Assembly: GCA_035551475.1 (NCBI GenBank)
Contig: DASZMX010000098.1
Location: 1-35,576 of the forward strand
From: DASZMX01 sp035551475
GTDB taxonomy: Bacteria; Verrucomicrobiota; Verrucomicrobiia; Limisphaerales; Palsa-1400
Reading direction: 5' to 3'
Length of the DNA: 35,576 nt
Below the pieces are notes generated by a model that was given only the letters and a program-made list of their open reading frames with translations, had not been told where the DNA came from and searched no databases. The first letter of the stretch is position 1; the number at the start of each line of letters is the position of its first letter. A program made the translations under genes and the position numbers. Shown here piece by piece: positions 8,368 through 16,375 of the stretch.

Positions 8368-8856
8368 TCAAGAGCCTGACGCGCGGCCGGCGGCCAGACG
8401 CCGCATCGCCGCGACATCCATGCGCAGCACGGTCCATTCGTCCAGGGGACGCGCGCCGACGCCTCGATAAAAATTCAGGGCTGTTTCATTCCAACGCAAG
8501 GCCGACCATTCAAGGCGCCCGCAATTCTTTTCCACGCTGAAGCGCGCGACAGTTGCAAGCAAAGCCCGGCCTACGCCACGCCGCCGAAAATCCGGCCGCA
8601 CATATAAATCATCCAGCCAAAGTCCGCGACGCCCGATGAAACTGGAGAATGTGAAATAATAAATCGCGTAGCCAGCTGGGCGTCCGTCCACTTCCGCCAG
8701 CCACGCGCCCGCGTTGGCTTGCGGTCCAAAAAATGCCTGCTGTAAGGATTCCTCCGTGGCCTGCGCTTCATGTTCGAGGCGCTCGAATTGCGCCAATTCC
8801 CGCACCATCTCCAAAATCACGGGAACTTGCGCGGGCGTAATTGGTGTAATGGACAT
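8368..8856 (-). CDS. GNAT family N-acetyltransferase
   Basis: The 162-residue protein has the GNAT fold. Beta4 WLDDLYVRPDF is followed by the acetyl-CoA pyrophosphate loop RRRGVG (91-96) and the helix GRALLATVARF, and a late WNETALNFYRGVGA segment is typical of the family. Overall it resembles the spermidine/spermine or diamine N1-acetyltransferase-like subgroup (FTFSSFIGRRGLWLDDLYV), so a small primary amine is a reasonable substrate guess. The gene converges on the UvrA paralog, with 15 bp between stops, and is divergent from rhaA with 54 bp between starts. No functional link to rhamnose use is evident. Confidence 0.88.
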   Translation of the reverse strand: MSITPITPAQVPVILEMVRELAQFERLEHEAQATEESLQQAFFGPQANAGAWLAEVDGRPAGYAIYYFTFSSFIGRRGLWLDDLYVRPDFRRRGVGRALLATVARFSVEKNCGRLEWSALRWNETALNFYRGVGARPLDEWTVLRMDVAAMRRLAAGRASGS

Positions 8857-8871
8857 TTCGCGGAATTTATT

Positions 8872-8900
8872 TCGACAGCGTCAATTAAATTACCCAAAAT
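8872..8900 (+). promoter_or_regulatory. Candidate promoter of the rhaA-rhaT operon
   Basis: TCGACA (8872-8877), a 17-bp spacer and CAAAAT (8895-8900) precede the rhaA ATG by 10 nt, in the short divergent gap with the GNAT gene. No Shine-Dalgarno is visible, so a leaderless or nearly leaderless message would follow. The match is moderate. Confidence 0.35.
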
Positions 8901-8910
8901 CAAGCACGCC

Positions 8911-10194
8911 ATGCCCATGCAACGACGCCAACCCGACAAGCTTGAACAGGCTTTTCGCCTGGCGGAAGAACGATACGCCGCCGCTGGCGTGAATGTAAAT
9001 GCGGCCTTGCAACGCCTGGCCTCGATTGCCCTTTCCTTGCATTGCTGGCAGGGCGATGACGTGGGCGGTTTTGAAAACACCGGCGCCAGCCTCGGCGGCG
9101 GGCTCGTGGCAACGGGGCAATATCCCGGCAAAGCCCGCACACCCGATGAATTGCGGGCGGACGCGGCCATGGCGTTCTCGCTGATTCCGGGCGCGCGCCG
9201 TTTTAATTTGCACGCGATTTACGGGGAATTCGGCGGACGACGGGTCGAGCGCGACGAAATCGAGCCGAAGCATTTTCGGAATTGGATTGCCTGGGCGCGG
9301 GAGTTGGGCCTGAAGCTCGATTTCAATCCCACCTGCTTTTCCCACCCCAAGGCCGCCGACGGTTTCACGCTGGCCCATTCCGACCGGGCGATTCGAAAAT
9401 TCTGGATCGAACATTGCCGGCGCGCGCGCGACATTGGCGCCGCGATGGGCAAGGCCCTGGGCTCGCCCGCCATCACAAATATCTGGATTCCTGACGGCAG
9501 CAAAGACACGCCCGCCGACCGCCGCGGCCCGCGCGCCCGGCTGCGCGCCTCGTTGGACGAAATCTTTCGCCAACCGCTCCCGCCGCGCCACAACCTGGAC
9601 GCCCTGGAGCCGAAGCTTTTTGGCATCGGCGCCGAAAGCTACACGGTCGGCTCCCATGAATTCTATCTGGCCTACGCCGTTTCGCGGAAAAAGTTATTGA
9701 CGCTGGATTCGGGGCATGGCCATCCCACCGAAACGGTCTCGGATAAAATCACGGCCGTGCTGGAGTTTCTGCCGGAGATTCTTCTGCATATCAGCCGCGG
9801 CGTGCGCTGGGACAGCGACCATGTTGTCACACAAACCGACGATTTGCTGGCCATCGCGCGCGAGGCGGTGGCGGCCGGCCGGCCCGGCCGCGTCCATCTG
9901 GGCCTGGATTATTTTGACGCCAGCATCAACCGCGTGGCCGCCTGGGTCATTGGCGCGCGCAACACGCTGCGCGCCCTGCTGATAGCGCTGCTCGAGCCGC
10001 CCGGGATTCTGCAGGCCGAGCGAGCCGGCGATTATACCGCGCGGCTCGCCTGGCAGGAAGAGGCCAAGTCCCTGCCGTCGGGCGCCGTCTGGGATTATTA
10101 CTGCGCGCGCGAGGAAACGCCCGTGGGCGCGGCCTGGCTGGCTGATGTCAAGCATTACGAAAAATCCGTCCAGCTGCGGCGCAGTCAAGCATGA
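8911..10194 (+). CDS. rhaA: L-rhamnose isomerase
   Basis: The enzyme interconverts L-rhamnose and L-rhamnulose in the cytoplasm, the first step of the phosphorylative rhamnose pathway. At 427 residues it matches the usual length of RhaA and follows the family along its whole length: ATGQYPGKARTPDELRAD, RRFNLHAIYGE, FNPTCFSHPKAADGFTLAH, NIWIPDGSKD, KLFGIGAESYTVGSHEFY, LDSGHGHPTETVSDKI and RWDSDHVV, with metal-site Asp and His residues retained. The start is the first of two ATGs (8911 or 8917). Its stop overlaps the rhaT start in an ATGA. Rhamnulokinase, rhamnulose-1-phosphate aldolase and an AraC-type regulator are not in the window, so the rest of the pathway must be elsewhere. Confidence 0.97.
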   Translation: MPMQRRQPDKLEQAFRLAEERYAAAGVNVNAALQRLASIALSLHCWQGDDVGGFENTGASLGGGLVATGQYPGKARTPDELRADAAMAFSLIPGARRFNLHAIYGEFGGRRVERDEIEPKHFRNWIAWARELGLKLDFNPTCFSHPKAADGFTLAHSDRAIRKFWIEHCRRARDIGAAMGKALGSPAITNIWIPDGSKDTPADRRGPRARLRASLDEIFRQPLPPRHNLDALEPKLFGIGAESYTVGSHEFYLAYAVSRKKLLTLDSGHGHPTETVSDKITAVLEFLPEILLHISRGVRWDSDHVVTQTDDLLAIAREAVAAGRPGRVHLGLDYFDASINRVAAWVIGARNTLRALLIALLEPPGILQAERAGDYTARLAWQEEAKSLPSGAVWDYYCAREETPVGAAWLADVKHYEKSVQLRRSQA

Positions 10195-11315
10195 GCCCAA
10201 ATCCCTTCCTCGGCGTCCTCTTTCATTGGCTCGGCGGCCTGGCCTCGGGCAGTTTTTACGTGCCGTACAAGGGGGTGAAAAACTGGGCATGGGAAGTGTA
10301 CTGGCTGGTCGGCGGGTTTTTCTCGTGGATCATTTGCCCGATTTTTCTCGCCGGCATTCTGACGCATGATTTGGCCAATGTCATTCTGCGGCAGCCAGCC
10401 AGCGTGCTGTTCTGGACGTACATTTTTGGCGCGATGTGGGGCTGCGGCGGGTTGACGTTCGGCTTGACCATGCGCTACTTGGGAATGTCGCTGGGCATGG
10501 GCGTGGCGCTGGGTTATTGCGCGGCTTTTGGGGCATTGCTTCCGCCTATCTTGAAAGTTTTCGCGCCGCATCTGCCGGGAGTCGATGCCAGCATTATCGA
10601 AATCGCCCGCTCCACTCCCGGCCAGATTACACTGGGCGGAATTGCGGTCTGTCTGCTGGGCATCGGCATCGCGGCGTTGGCCGGTTTTGCGAAAGAACGC
10701 GAAATGCCCGAGGCGGCCAAGAAGTCCGCCATCGCCGAATTTAATTTTTCCAAAGGCCTGTTGGTCGCGACATTTTCCGGAATCATGAGCGCCTGTTTTG
10801 CGTTCGCGCTGACTGCGGGGCGTCCGATCGGCGACGCCTCGGCGGCAGCCGGGACCTCGACGCTCTGGACGGGGTTGCCGAAGCTGGTGGTGGTTTTGCT
10901 CGGAGGCTTCACGACCAACTTCATTTGGTGCGTGCTGCTGAACATCAAGAATCGCACCGGGTACCAATACGTGGCGGCAGAATTGCGGCCGGAGAAAGCA
11001 GCCGCTCCCGCCGTCCTGCGCATACCGGCGCTGCGCAATTATTTGCTTTCCGCGCTCGCGGGGACAACGTGGTACTTCCAATTCTTTTTCTATACGATGG
11101 GCGAGACCCAGATGGGAAAGTTTAGCTTTGCCTCCTGGACCCTGCATATGGCGAGCATCATTATTTTCAGCTCCATGTGGGGCTGGATTTTCCACGAATG
11201 GAAAGGGTCAAGTCGGAAAACCCATTTGCTGATCGCCGGCGGCATTGCCACCCTGATTCTGTCCACGTTGATTATTGGCTATGGCACGTACCTCAAAAGC
11301 CTTGCCCCCTCTTGA
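10191..11315 (+). CDS. rhaT: L-rhamnose/H+ symporter
   Basis: RhaT is a proton-coupled L-rhamnose importer of the drug/metabolite transporter superfamily. The 374-residue protein has about ten hydrophobic helices and the family's characteristic segments: GVLFHWLGGLASGSFYVPYK at the N-terminus, AMWGCGGLTFGLTMRYLGMS, SGIMSACFAFALTAG, FTTNFIWC and LAGTTWYFQFFFY. The 4-nt ATGA overlap with rhaA implies translational coupling, so uptake and isomerisation are made together. It is slightly longer than the E. coli protein, mostly in the loop near 170-190. I am confident in the family; specificity is supported by the rhaA partner. Confidence 0.95.
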   Translation: MSPNPFLGVLFHWLGGLASGSFYVPYKGVKNWAWEVYWLVGGFFSWIICPIFLAGILTHDLANVILRQPASVLFWTYIFGAMWGCGGLTFGLTMRYLGMSLGMGVALGYCAAFGALLPPILKVFAPHLPGVDASIIEIARSTPGQITLGGIAVCLLGIGIAALAGFAKEREMPEAAKKSAIAEFNFSKGLLVATFSGIMSACFAFALTAGRPIGDASAAAGTSTLWTGLPKLVVVLLGGFTTNFIWCVLLNIKNRTGYQYVAAELRPEKAAAPAVLRIPALRNYLLSALAGTTWYFQFFFYTMGETQMGKFSFASWTLHMASIIIFSSMWGWIFHEWKGSSRKTHLLIAGGIATLILSTLIIGYGTYLKSLAPS

Positions 11316-11348
11316 ACGAGAGTTACCTTCCATAAAATCGATGCGCTC

Positions 11349-11819
11349 GTGAGTGAGGCTTATGAAGAGATCGTCAGCGGCGAAACCTTGCGCCGTGCGC
11401 CGCCCGGCGCGCGTCATGAGCGCATTTGTCTCTGGCTCCATGCCGCGGTGGCGCAATATGTGGCGAGCCAGTCCCCTTCCCGCCTGCTGGCGCCGCGCTC
11501 CGTCGTCCAACTTTCCGCCGGCACGATTCTCCGGCCAGACCTCGCGCTCGTGACCGCCGCCACGGGAAAAATGTGGCTCGCGGGTGAAATCGTCAGTTCG
11601 GATGATCATCGCGCCGACACGGTGCTAAAGAAATCGCTTTATGAAGATTTCAAGGCGCCTCGGCTTTGGATGATCGATCCCCGCTATGACAATGTGGAAA
11701 TCTACCACGCCACGCCTTATGGACTGGCGTTGAAAGGCATCCTGGCGGGAAAAGAATTTTTGCGGGAACCGCTGCTGCCGGGATTGGAATTGAAAGTGGC
11801 CGACTTGTTTGCGGCCTGA
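11349..11819 (+). CDS. Uma2 (DUF820) family PD-(D/E)XK-fold protein
   Basis: The 156-residue protein matches the Uma2 pattern. An N-terminal basic His-containing helix (PPGARHERICLWL) is followed by RPDLALV, then GEIVSSDDHRADTVLKKSLYEDFKAPRLWMIDP, where the Asp, Glu and Lys of a PD-(D/E)XK nuclease core can be placed, and a C-terminal GLELKVADLF. Uma2 proteins are numerous in cyanobacteria and the PVC group, but their role is unsettled. The start is a GTG: the frame is open back to 11316 with no ATG, and the ATG at 11341 is out of frame. The gene follows rhaT by 33 bp and ends 6 bp before the convergent pseudopilin gene. A link to rhamnose is unlikely. Confidence 0.75.
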   Translation: MSEAYEEIVSGETLRRAPPGARHERICLWLHAAVAQYVASQSPSRLLAPRSVVQLSAGTILRPDLALVTAATGKMWLAGEIVSSDDHRADTVLKKSLYEDFKAPRLWMIDPRYDNVEIYHATPYGLALKGILAGKEFLREPLLPGLELKVADLFAA

Positions 11820-11825
11820 CCCGGC

Positions 11826-12578
11826 TTACCAATTGCCGCCAGCATCGCCGCGGTCGGAAGCCTGGTATTCGCCCATGTTCTGGATGCCCTTCCAAGTGAC
11901 GGACATATCGGCGCGGCCGATATTCCCGCCGCGCGCTCCCAAGGTCTGGCTTTTCGAAGTGGTCGGAGCCGCGCGGGTGGCGGTGGGCGTTTGCACGATA
12001 TTCGCCCCGGTCATCGTGTGCGGCGCCATTTGCACGGAAGTGTTGTTCACTCCCACACTTTCGGAACTCCAATAATTGGCGTCCGCCAAAAGTTCATTCG
12101 TGCCCGGGCCATTCATCTTTGTGGTTCCCACCCAGTAATCCGGGCTTTTCTCCGTCGTGATAATGGAGTTGGCCAAATAGCTGTAGCCGATGATGTAGCC
12201 CTTGGCATCGTGGGTGGGCACTCCGCTGTAATCCACGTTGGGGCAATACAACACATTGGAAACGCCGCTGAGATAATCTCCCACGAAATTGGTGAAGACG
12301 GCGTCCGACAAACGGATCGCGTGATAGTATCCCATGTTATCCGCCGAGCTGGGGAGATTTTCCGCGCTGCTGTCCGCATACATGCGCAACGCCATCAACG
12401 TCTGGCGAAGGTTGCTTTTGCAAACAGCGCGGCTGGATTTTTCGCGGGCGCTGGAAAGAGACGGGAGAAGCAACGCCGCCAGGATGGCTGTAATGGCGAT
12501 GACGACGGTCAGTTCCACAAGGGTGAAGGCCCTTTGTGCTAATCGTCCGTCGTTCTTCCGTTGAAAGACCAACAGCAT
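11826..12578 (-). CDS. Prepilin-type (pseudopilin) protein with H-X9-DG-like tail
   Basis: The 250-residue protein starts with a short basic leader and the prepilin peptidase site RAFTLVELTVVIAITAILAA. Cleavage and N-methylation would occur before Phe; Ala rather than the usual Gly occupies position -1. After the hydrophobic helix comes SSAREKSSRAVCKSNLRQ, the common start of the DUF1559/H-X9-DG pseudopilins of Verrucomicrobiota and Planctomycetota. The tail RGGNIGRADMSVTWKG is a diverged form of the H-X9-DG motif, with Asp kept and Met replacing Gly. Such proteins are exported and assembled by a GspF/PilC-type machine; the pilC gene at 4.4 kb is a candidate partner. Function beyond that is unknown. 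Confidence 0.88.
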   Translation of the reverse strand: MLLVFQRKNDGRLAQRAFTLVELTVVIAITAILAALLLPSLSSAREKSSRAVCKSNLRQTLMALRMYADSSAENLPSSADNMGYYHAIRLSDAVFTNFVGDYLSGVSNVLYCPNVDYSGVPTHDAKGYIIGYSYLANSIITTEKSPDYWVGTTKMNGPGTNELLADANYWSSESVGVNNTSVQMAPHTMTGANIVQTPTATRAAPTTSKSQTLGARGGNIGRADMSVTWKGIQNMGEYQASDRGDAGGNW

Positions 12579-12614
12579 AGATAGGTTTCCGCTCTAAAGG
12601 CTGATTGTGTTTAA

Positions 12615-12643
12615 AATATGAGCCGATTAAACCCCGATATCAA
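12615..12643 (-). promoter_or_regulatory. Candidate sigma70 promoter of the pseudopilin gene
   Basis: On the minus strand, TTGATA (12643-12638), a 17-bp spacer and CATATT (12620-12615) lie in an AT-rich patch upstream of the pseudopilin. Transcription would start near 12608, giving a leader of about 30 nt. The boxes match consensus at 5 and 4 of 6 positions. Confidence 0.45.
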
Positions 12644-12681
12644 TAAAAATCTTTGTAGGGAAAACCCCCGCTCCGAGGTGA

Positions 12682-13209
12682 TCACGCAGCGGTGCGGTAC
12701 GCCACACTGGCGCTTACGACGATGGATATAATGCTGATCATCGGAACCTCGCCATACATCATCCAAAGGGTTCCACCTGTGGCGGTCAGCGCAATGGCGG
12801 CGGCGATGGCGCCAAGGGTGGAGTCCCTGCCCTTGCCGAGAAGTTGCGCAAGATAGCCCGTCGCCGCGCCCACGCCCACGCCGAGCAAGGGAAAGCGGAA
12901 ACCGGCCATGGCGAAAAATCCGTACATCAATCCGGCGGCCACCGCTGCACCCAAAAAAGCGCCGGCGACACCCATTCCCAGGTTAAACTGGCCGGCTGCC
13001 TTGTAGGCGGGGCGGGCCGCCACCACGCGCGCCGTGATGGGCGGAGGCGGGGCTAGCGGCGGCGCGACTTGGGCTAGTTGCGCATTGGCCAGGGGGGTGC
13101 CGTCCACGCCGCAGACCGGGCAATTGACGGCAAACGGCATTTGACCGCCGGCTGGTTCAACGTCGAATTTGTATTTCTGTCCGCAGCCGCAAAGAAGTTT
13201 CAGTTCCAT
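12682..13209 (-). CDS. Zn-ribbon membrane protein of unknown function
   Basis: I do not recognise a named family. The 175-residue protein begins MELKLLCGCGQKYKFDVEP and carries a probable zinc ribbon made of C7, C9, C30 and C33 (CGC and CPVC). A Pro/Ala-rich linker (49-60) precedes four hydrophobic stretches at about 78-100, 104-122, 132-150 and 156-172, the first three Gly/Ala rich. It is probably a small inner-membrane protein with a cytoplasmic zinc knuckle. Upstream Met codons exist in frame, but I choose the start at 13209 because the zinc ribbon starts there and the upstream part overlaps the UvrA paralog's 5' region with uncharacteristic sequence. It lies upstream of the pseudopilin gene on the same strand, with about 100 bp between. 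Confidence 0.7.
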   Translation of the reverse strand: MELKLLCGCGQKYKFDVEPAGGQMPFAVNCPVCGVDGTPLANAQLAQVAPPLAPPPPITARVVAARPAYKAAGQFNLGMGVAGAFLGAAVAAGLMYGFFAMAGFRFPLLGVGVGAATGYLAQLLGKGRDSTLGAIAAAIALTATGGTLWMMYGEVPMISIISIVVSASVAYRTAA

Positions 13210-13298
13210 AAAATGCGTGTTGGGTTGGCTTCGGTGGAACGATTCGCACCATACCGAACCGCGCCGGGCTGTCGAGCAAAAAGGAGACGCCGCTCGCA

Positions 13299-13326
13299 TT
13301 GACTCTCGGAGGCGATGGGCTAAGTT
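13299..13326 (+). promoter_or_regulatory. Candidate promoter of the second uvrA paralog
   Basis: TTGACT (13299-13304), a 16-bp spacer and TAAGTT (13321-13326) end 7 nt before the ATG at 13334. Used as drawn, this promoter would start transcription at the start codon. A GGAGG run at 13308-13312 lies inside the spacer and so would not be on the transcript. Confidence 0.35.
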
Positions 13327-13333
13327 GCGCGTG

Positions 13334-16249
13334 ATGTCCGCGCCCCACGGGCGCATCCGCTTGCGCGGAGTGCGCCAGAATAATCTCAAGAATATCGATC
13401 TCGATCTTCCGCTGCGTCAACTCATCGTGATTGCGGGGTTGAGCGGGTCGGGAAAAAGTTCGCTGGCTTTTGACACGCTCTTCGCCGAGGGCCAGCGCCG
13501 GTATGTCGAAACCTTCTCGCCTTACGCGCGCCAATTCCTCGACCGCATGGACAAGCCGCAAGCCGACAGCATCGAGGGCATTCCGCCCGCCATTGCCATC
13601 GAGCAGCGCAATAGCGTCAAGTCCACGCGCTCAACCGTCGGCACCATGACGGAGATTGCCGATTACGCCAAAATCTTCTGGGCCTCGCTGGCGCAATTGC
13701 ATTGCAAACAATGCGGGCAGGTGGTTCGCAAAGATTCGCCCCAAGCCATCTGGCCCGCGATCCTCGCGGCCTGGCCGGGGGCGGATGTGCTCGTGACGTT
13801 TGATCTTCCGTTGAGTGAAAAATTTCCGCTGGCCGAATCGCTCGCGCTGATCGGGCGCCAGGGCTATCGCCGACTCCTCGTAGAGGGCGCCATCATCAAT
13901 CTCGAAGACGCGCCGGGCCGTGTCAAACAAACGGATTCGCTGACGGTGGTGCAGGACCGCGTGGCGGCCGCGCTCGCGGGCCGCCGTCGCTTCATGGAAG
14001 CCGTGGAGCAGGCGTATCATTTCGGCAAAGGCCGGCTCACGGTGCGGCTTCTCGCCGATGGGCGGGCGGCCGAGGCCAAGCCATTTTCCAACCGCCTCCA
14101 TTGCGCCACCTGCGACATCGCATATCGAGAGCCGTCGCCCGCGCTGTTCAGTTTCAATCATCCGGTGGGCGCCTGTGCGGCGTGCCGCGGTTTCGGCCGC
14201 ACCATCGCGATTGATTTCCAGGCCGCCATTCCTGATTGGGGCAGGACCCTGGCGGGCGGCGCGGTCAAGCCCTGGCAAACGCCGGCCAACGCGGAGTGTC
14301 AAGACGATCTTTTGAAATTTGCGCGCGCCGCCCGCGTCCCGGTCGATGTGCCGTTCGCCGAATTGTCCAAACCCCACCAGGAATGGGTGGTGCAAGGCGA
14401 TCCGCATTACAATGCCGACGCCTCCCATCGCTGGCCCAAGGCGTGGTATGGCATCAAAGGGTATTTTCGCTGGCTGGAATCCCGCGCTTATAAGATGCAT
14501 GTGCGCGTTCTGCTCTCGCGTTATCGCATTTATGAGCCTTGCGTCGAATGCCGCGGCGCCCGCTTTCAAGCGGAGACGCTGCTCTACCGTCTGCGGGACG
14601 CCACCCTGGCGCAGTTTTATCAATGGCCGATTCAGCGCGCCTTGGAATTTGTCGAGGAATTGATCAAATCCCGTCCGCGCGCCAAGGCGTCCGACCCGGT
14701 GGCGCTCGCGCTCGACGAGGCCCGCGCCCGCCTCGGTTATTTGCAGGCGGTGGGCTTGGGCTATCTCACGCTGGATCGGCTCACCCGCACCTTGTCCGGC
14801 GGCGAAACCGAGCGGGTCAATCTTACGGCGTGCCTGGGCTCGCGTCTTGTCAATACTCTGTTCGTCCTGGATGAGCCGAGCGTCGGCCTGCATCCACGCG
14901 ACACCGCGCGCCTGGCGCGCATCCTGGAGCAGCTCCGCGACGCCGGGAACACGGTGGCCGTGGTGGAGCACGAACCGGGCATCATGCGCGTGGCCGATCA
15001 AATTGTGGAGCTGGGACCCGGGCACGGCGCCGACGGCGGCGCGGTGGTGTTTCAGGGCTCGGCGGCAAAAATCCTCCGCGCCAAAACATCTTTGACTGGC
15101 CATTACCTTTCCGGGCGGCGCCGCATTGCCGCGCCGCCGCCCCGGCCCGTGGACGCCGCCACTTCCTGGCTCACGCTGCGCCACGCCAGCCTGCACAACC
15201 TGCGCGATCTCACCGCGCGCATTCCGCTTGGCCGATTCGTATGTTTGACGGGGGTGAGCGGCTCCGGCAAAACCACGCTGGCCCGCGACCTGTTGCTGCC
15301 GGCCTTGCAGCGGCGCCTCTCGGCTCCCGCCGCCTTCAGTCAAGACGAGGATTCCGCGCCGGAAGCGGAGGCGGAGAATCTGGCGGACACATCCGGCGCG
15401 GCGTTGGGCCTGGAGTTGGAGGGATGGCGCGGGCTCGGGCAGGTTGTCTCGGTGGATCAATCGGCCCTGGGTCGGACGCCCCGCTCCAATCCTGCCGTGT
15501 ACATCGGGGCGTTTGACGAGATCCGGAATTTTTTTGCGCAAACCGAGGCCGCGAAGCAGCGCGGGTTGAATGCCAGCGCGTTCAGTTTCAATTCCAGCCA
15601 GGGCCAATGCGAACGGTGCCGCGGCGTGGGATTTGAAAAAATCGAGATGCAATTTCTCAGCGACATTTTTATACGGTGCCCGGACTGCAATGGGCGGCGT
15701 TATCGTTCGCACATTCTCAAGGTCACGGTGGGCGGTTGGAGCATCGCCGACCTTCTGGAAGCGCCGATCGATGGCGCGTTGGAATTTCTCCAGCAGTTCC
15801 CCGACTCAACGCCCGGCCAGCGGGCGGCGGCCAGTCTGCGCCTGTTGCAGGAAGTCGGCTTGGGCTATTTGCGAGTGGGGCAGCCGATCAACACGCTTTC
15901 AGGCGGCGAAAGCCAGCGCCTGAAGCTCATCAGCCATTTGGCTAAAATTGACCAGGCCAGCCCGCAACCGAACCTCTTCGTGTTTGATGAGCCGACCACC
16001 GGGCTTCACTTTGCGGACATTGAGTTATTGTTGAAGGTTTTCCAACGGCTGGTGCAAGTGGGACATTCTGTCCTAGTAGTAGAGCATAATCTGGAGGTCA
16101 TAAAGTGCGCTGATTGGGTGGTGGACATGGGGCCGGAAGCCGGTGACGCGGGAGGCCAAATTGTGGCTGAAGGGACGCCCGAAACCATCGCGAAATCGCC
16201 CCAAAGCCACACCGGCGCGGCCTTGCGTGATGTTTTAAGTCAAAAGTAA
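13334..16249 (+). CDS. UvrA-like excinuclease ATPase paralog, insertion-domain type
   Basis: The 971-residue protein has two UvrA-type ATPase halves. Half one has Walker A GLSGSGKSS (35-43), Cys pairs CKQC 124-127, CATC 257-260, CAAC 281-284 and CVEC 403-406, signature LSGGETERV (Glu where Gln is usual) and LFVLDEP. Half two has GVSGSGKTT (640-648), zinc pairs CERC 759-762 and CPDC 782-785, signature LSGGESQR and LFVFDEPTTGLHF. The region 145-250 does not resemble the usual UvrB-binding domain, while a large insertion domain is present and ends in the paralog-typical GYFRWLESRAYKMHVRVLLSRYR. EQRNSVKSTRSTVGTMTE is also paralog-like. It differs clearly from the first UvrA of this window. The ATG at 13334 fits the conserved N-terminus; longer versions run antisense through the neighbouring gene. 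Confidence 0.9.
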   Translation: MSAPHGRIRLRGVRQNNLKNIDLDLPLRQLIVIAGLSGSGKSSLAFDTLFAEGQRRYVETFSPYARQFLDRMDKPQADSIEGIPPAIAIEQRNSVKSTRSTVGTMTEIADYAKIFWASLAQLHCKQCGQVVRKDSPQAIWPAILAAWPGADVLVTFDLPLSEKFPLAESLALIGRQGYRRLLVEGAIINLEDAPGRVKQTDSLTVVQDRVAAALAGRRRFMEAVEQAYHFGKGRLTVRLLADGRAAEAKPFSNRLHCATCDIAYREPSPALFSFNHPVGACAACRGFGRTIAIDFQAAIPDWGRTLAGGAVKPWQTPANAECQDDLLKFARAARVPVDVPFAELSKPHQEWVVQGDPHYNADASHRWPKAWYGIKGYFRWLESRAYKMHVRVLLSRYRIYEPCVECRGARFQAETLLYRLRDATLAQFYQWPIQRALEFVEELIKSRPRAKASDPVALALDEARARLGYLQAVGLGYLTLDRLTRTLSGGETERVNLTACLGSRLVNTLFVLDEPSVGLHPRDTARLARILEQLRDAGNTVAVVEHEPGIMRVADQIVELGPGHGADGGAVVFQGSAAKILRAKTSLTGHYLSGRRRIAAPPPRPVDAATSWLTLRHASLHNLRDLTARIPLGRFVCLTGVSGSGKTTLARDLLLPALQRRLSAPAAFSQDEDSAPEAEAENLADTSGAALGLELEGWRGLGQVVSVDQSALGRTPRSNPAVYIGAFDEIRNFFAQTEAAKQRGLNASAFSFNSSQGQCERCRGVGFEKIEMQFLSDIFIRCPDCNGRRYRSHILKVTVGGWSIADLLEAPIDGALEFLQQFPDSTPGQRAAASLRLLQEVGLGYLRVGQPINTLSGGESQRLKLISHLAKIDQASPQPNLFVFDEPTTGLHFADIELLLKVFQRLVQVGHSVLVVEHNLEVIKCADWVVDMGPEAGDAGGQIVAEGTPETIAKSPQSHTGAALRDVLSQK

Positions 16250-16310
16250 TGTAAAAAAATTGACACATTTGCAAGCATCTATTGGAAAGCAATTTACACA
16301 TTTTTTGGCG

Positions 16311-16333
16311 AGGCAATTGATAGGTGATTGCCT
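16311..16333 (+). terminator. Possible terminator after the second uvrA paralog
   Basis: AGGCAAT (16311-16317) and ATTGCCT (16327-16333) form a perfect 7-bp stem with a 9-nt loop, 61 bp after the stop codon. A pyrimidine-rich TCTATCCTTT follows, which is a poor U tract. It also lies directly upstream of the rpoD -35 box, so it may instead be a binding site. Confidence 0.35.
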
Positions 16334-16341
16334 TCTATCCT

Positions 16342-16369
16342 TTGACAGAAACCCTGATATATGTACAGT
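16342..16369 (+). promoter_or_regulatory. Sigma70-type promoter of rpoD
   Basis: A perfect TTGACA (16342-16347), a 16-bp spacer and TACAGT (16364-16369) form a convincing promoter. Transcription would start near 16376, giving a leader of about 150 nt before the rpoD ATG. A second TTGACA (16260-16265) upstream lacks a good -10 box. Confidence 0.6.
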
Positions 16370-16375
16370 ATCCCC

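Noticed and set aside
13631..15712. A 693-codon open frame antisense to the second uvrA paralog
   Set aside because: It lies entirely inside a well-conserved ATPase gene and has Arg/Gly/Ala/His-rich non-protein-like composition.
16260..16265. TTGACA directly after the second uvrA paralog as an rpoD promoter
   Set aside because: No acceptable -10 box lies 15-19 bp downstream. The 16342-16369 pair is much better.
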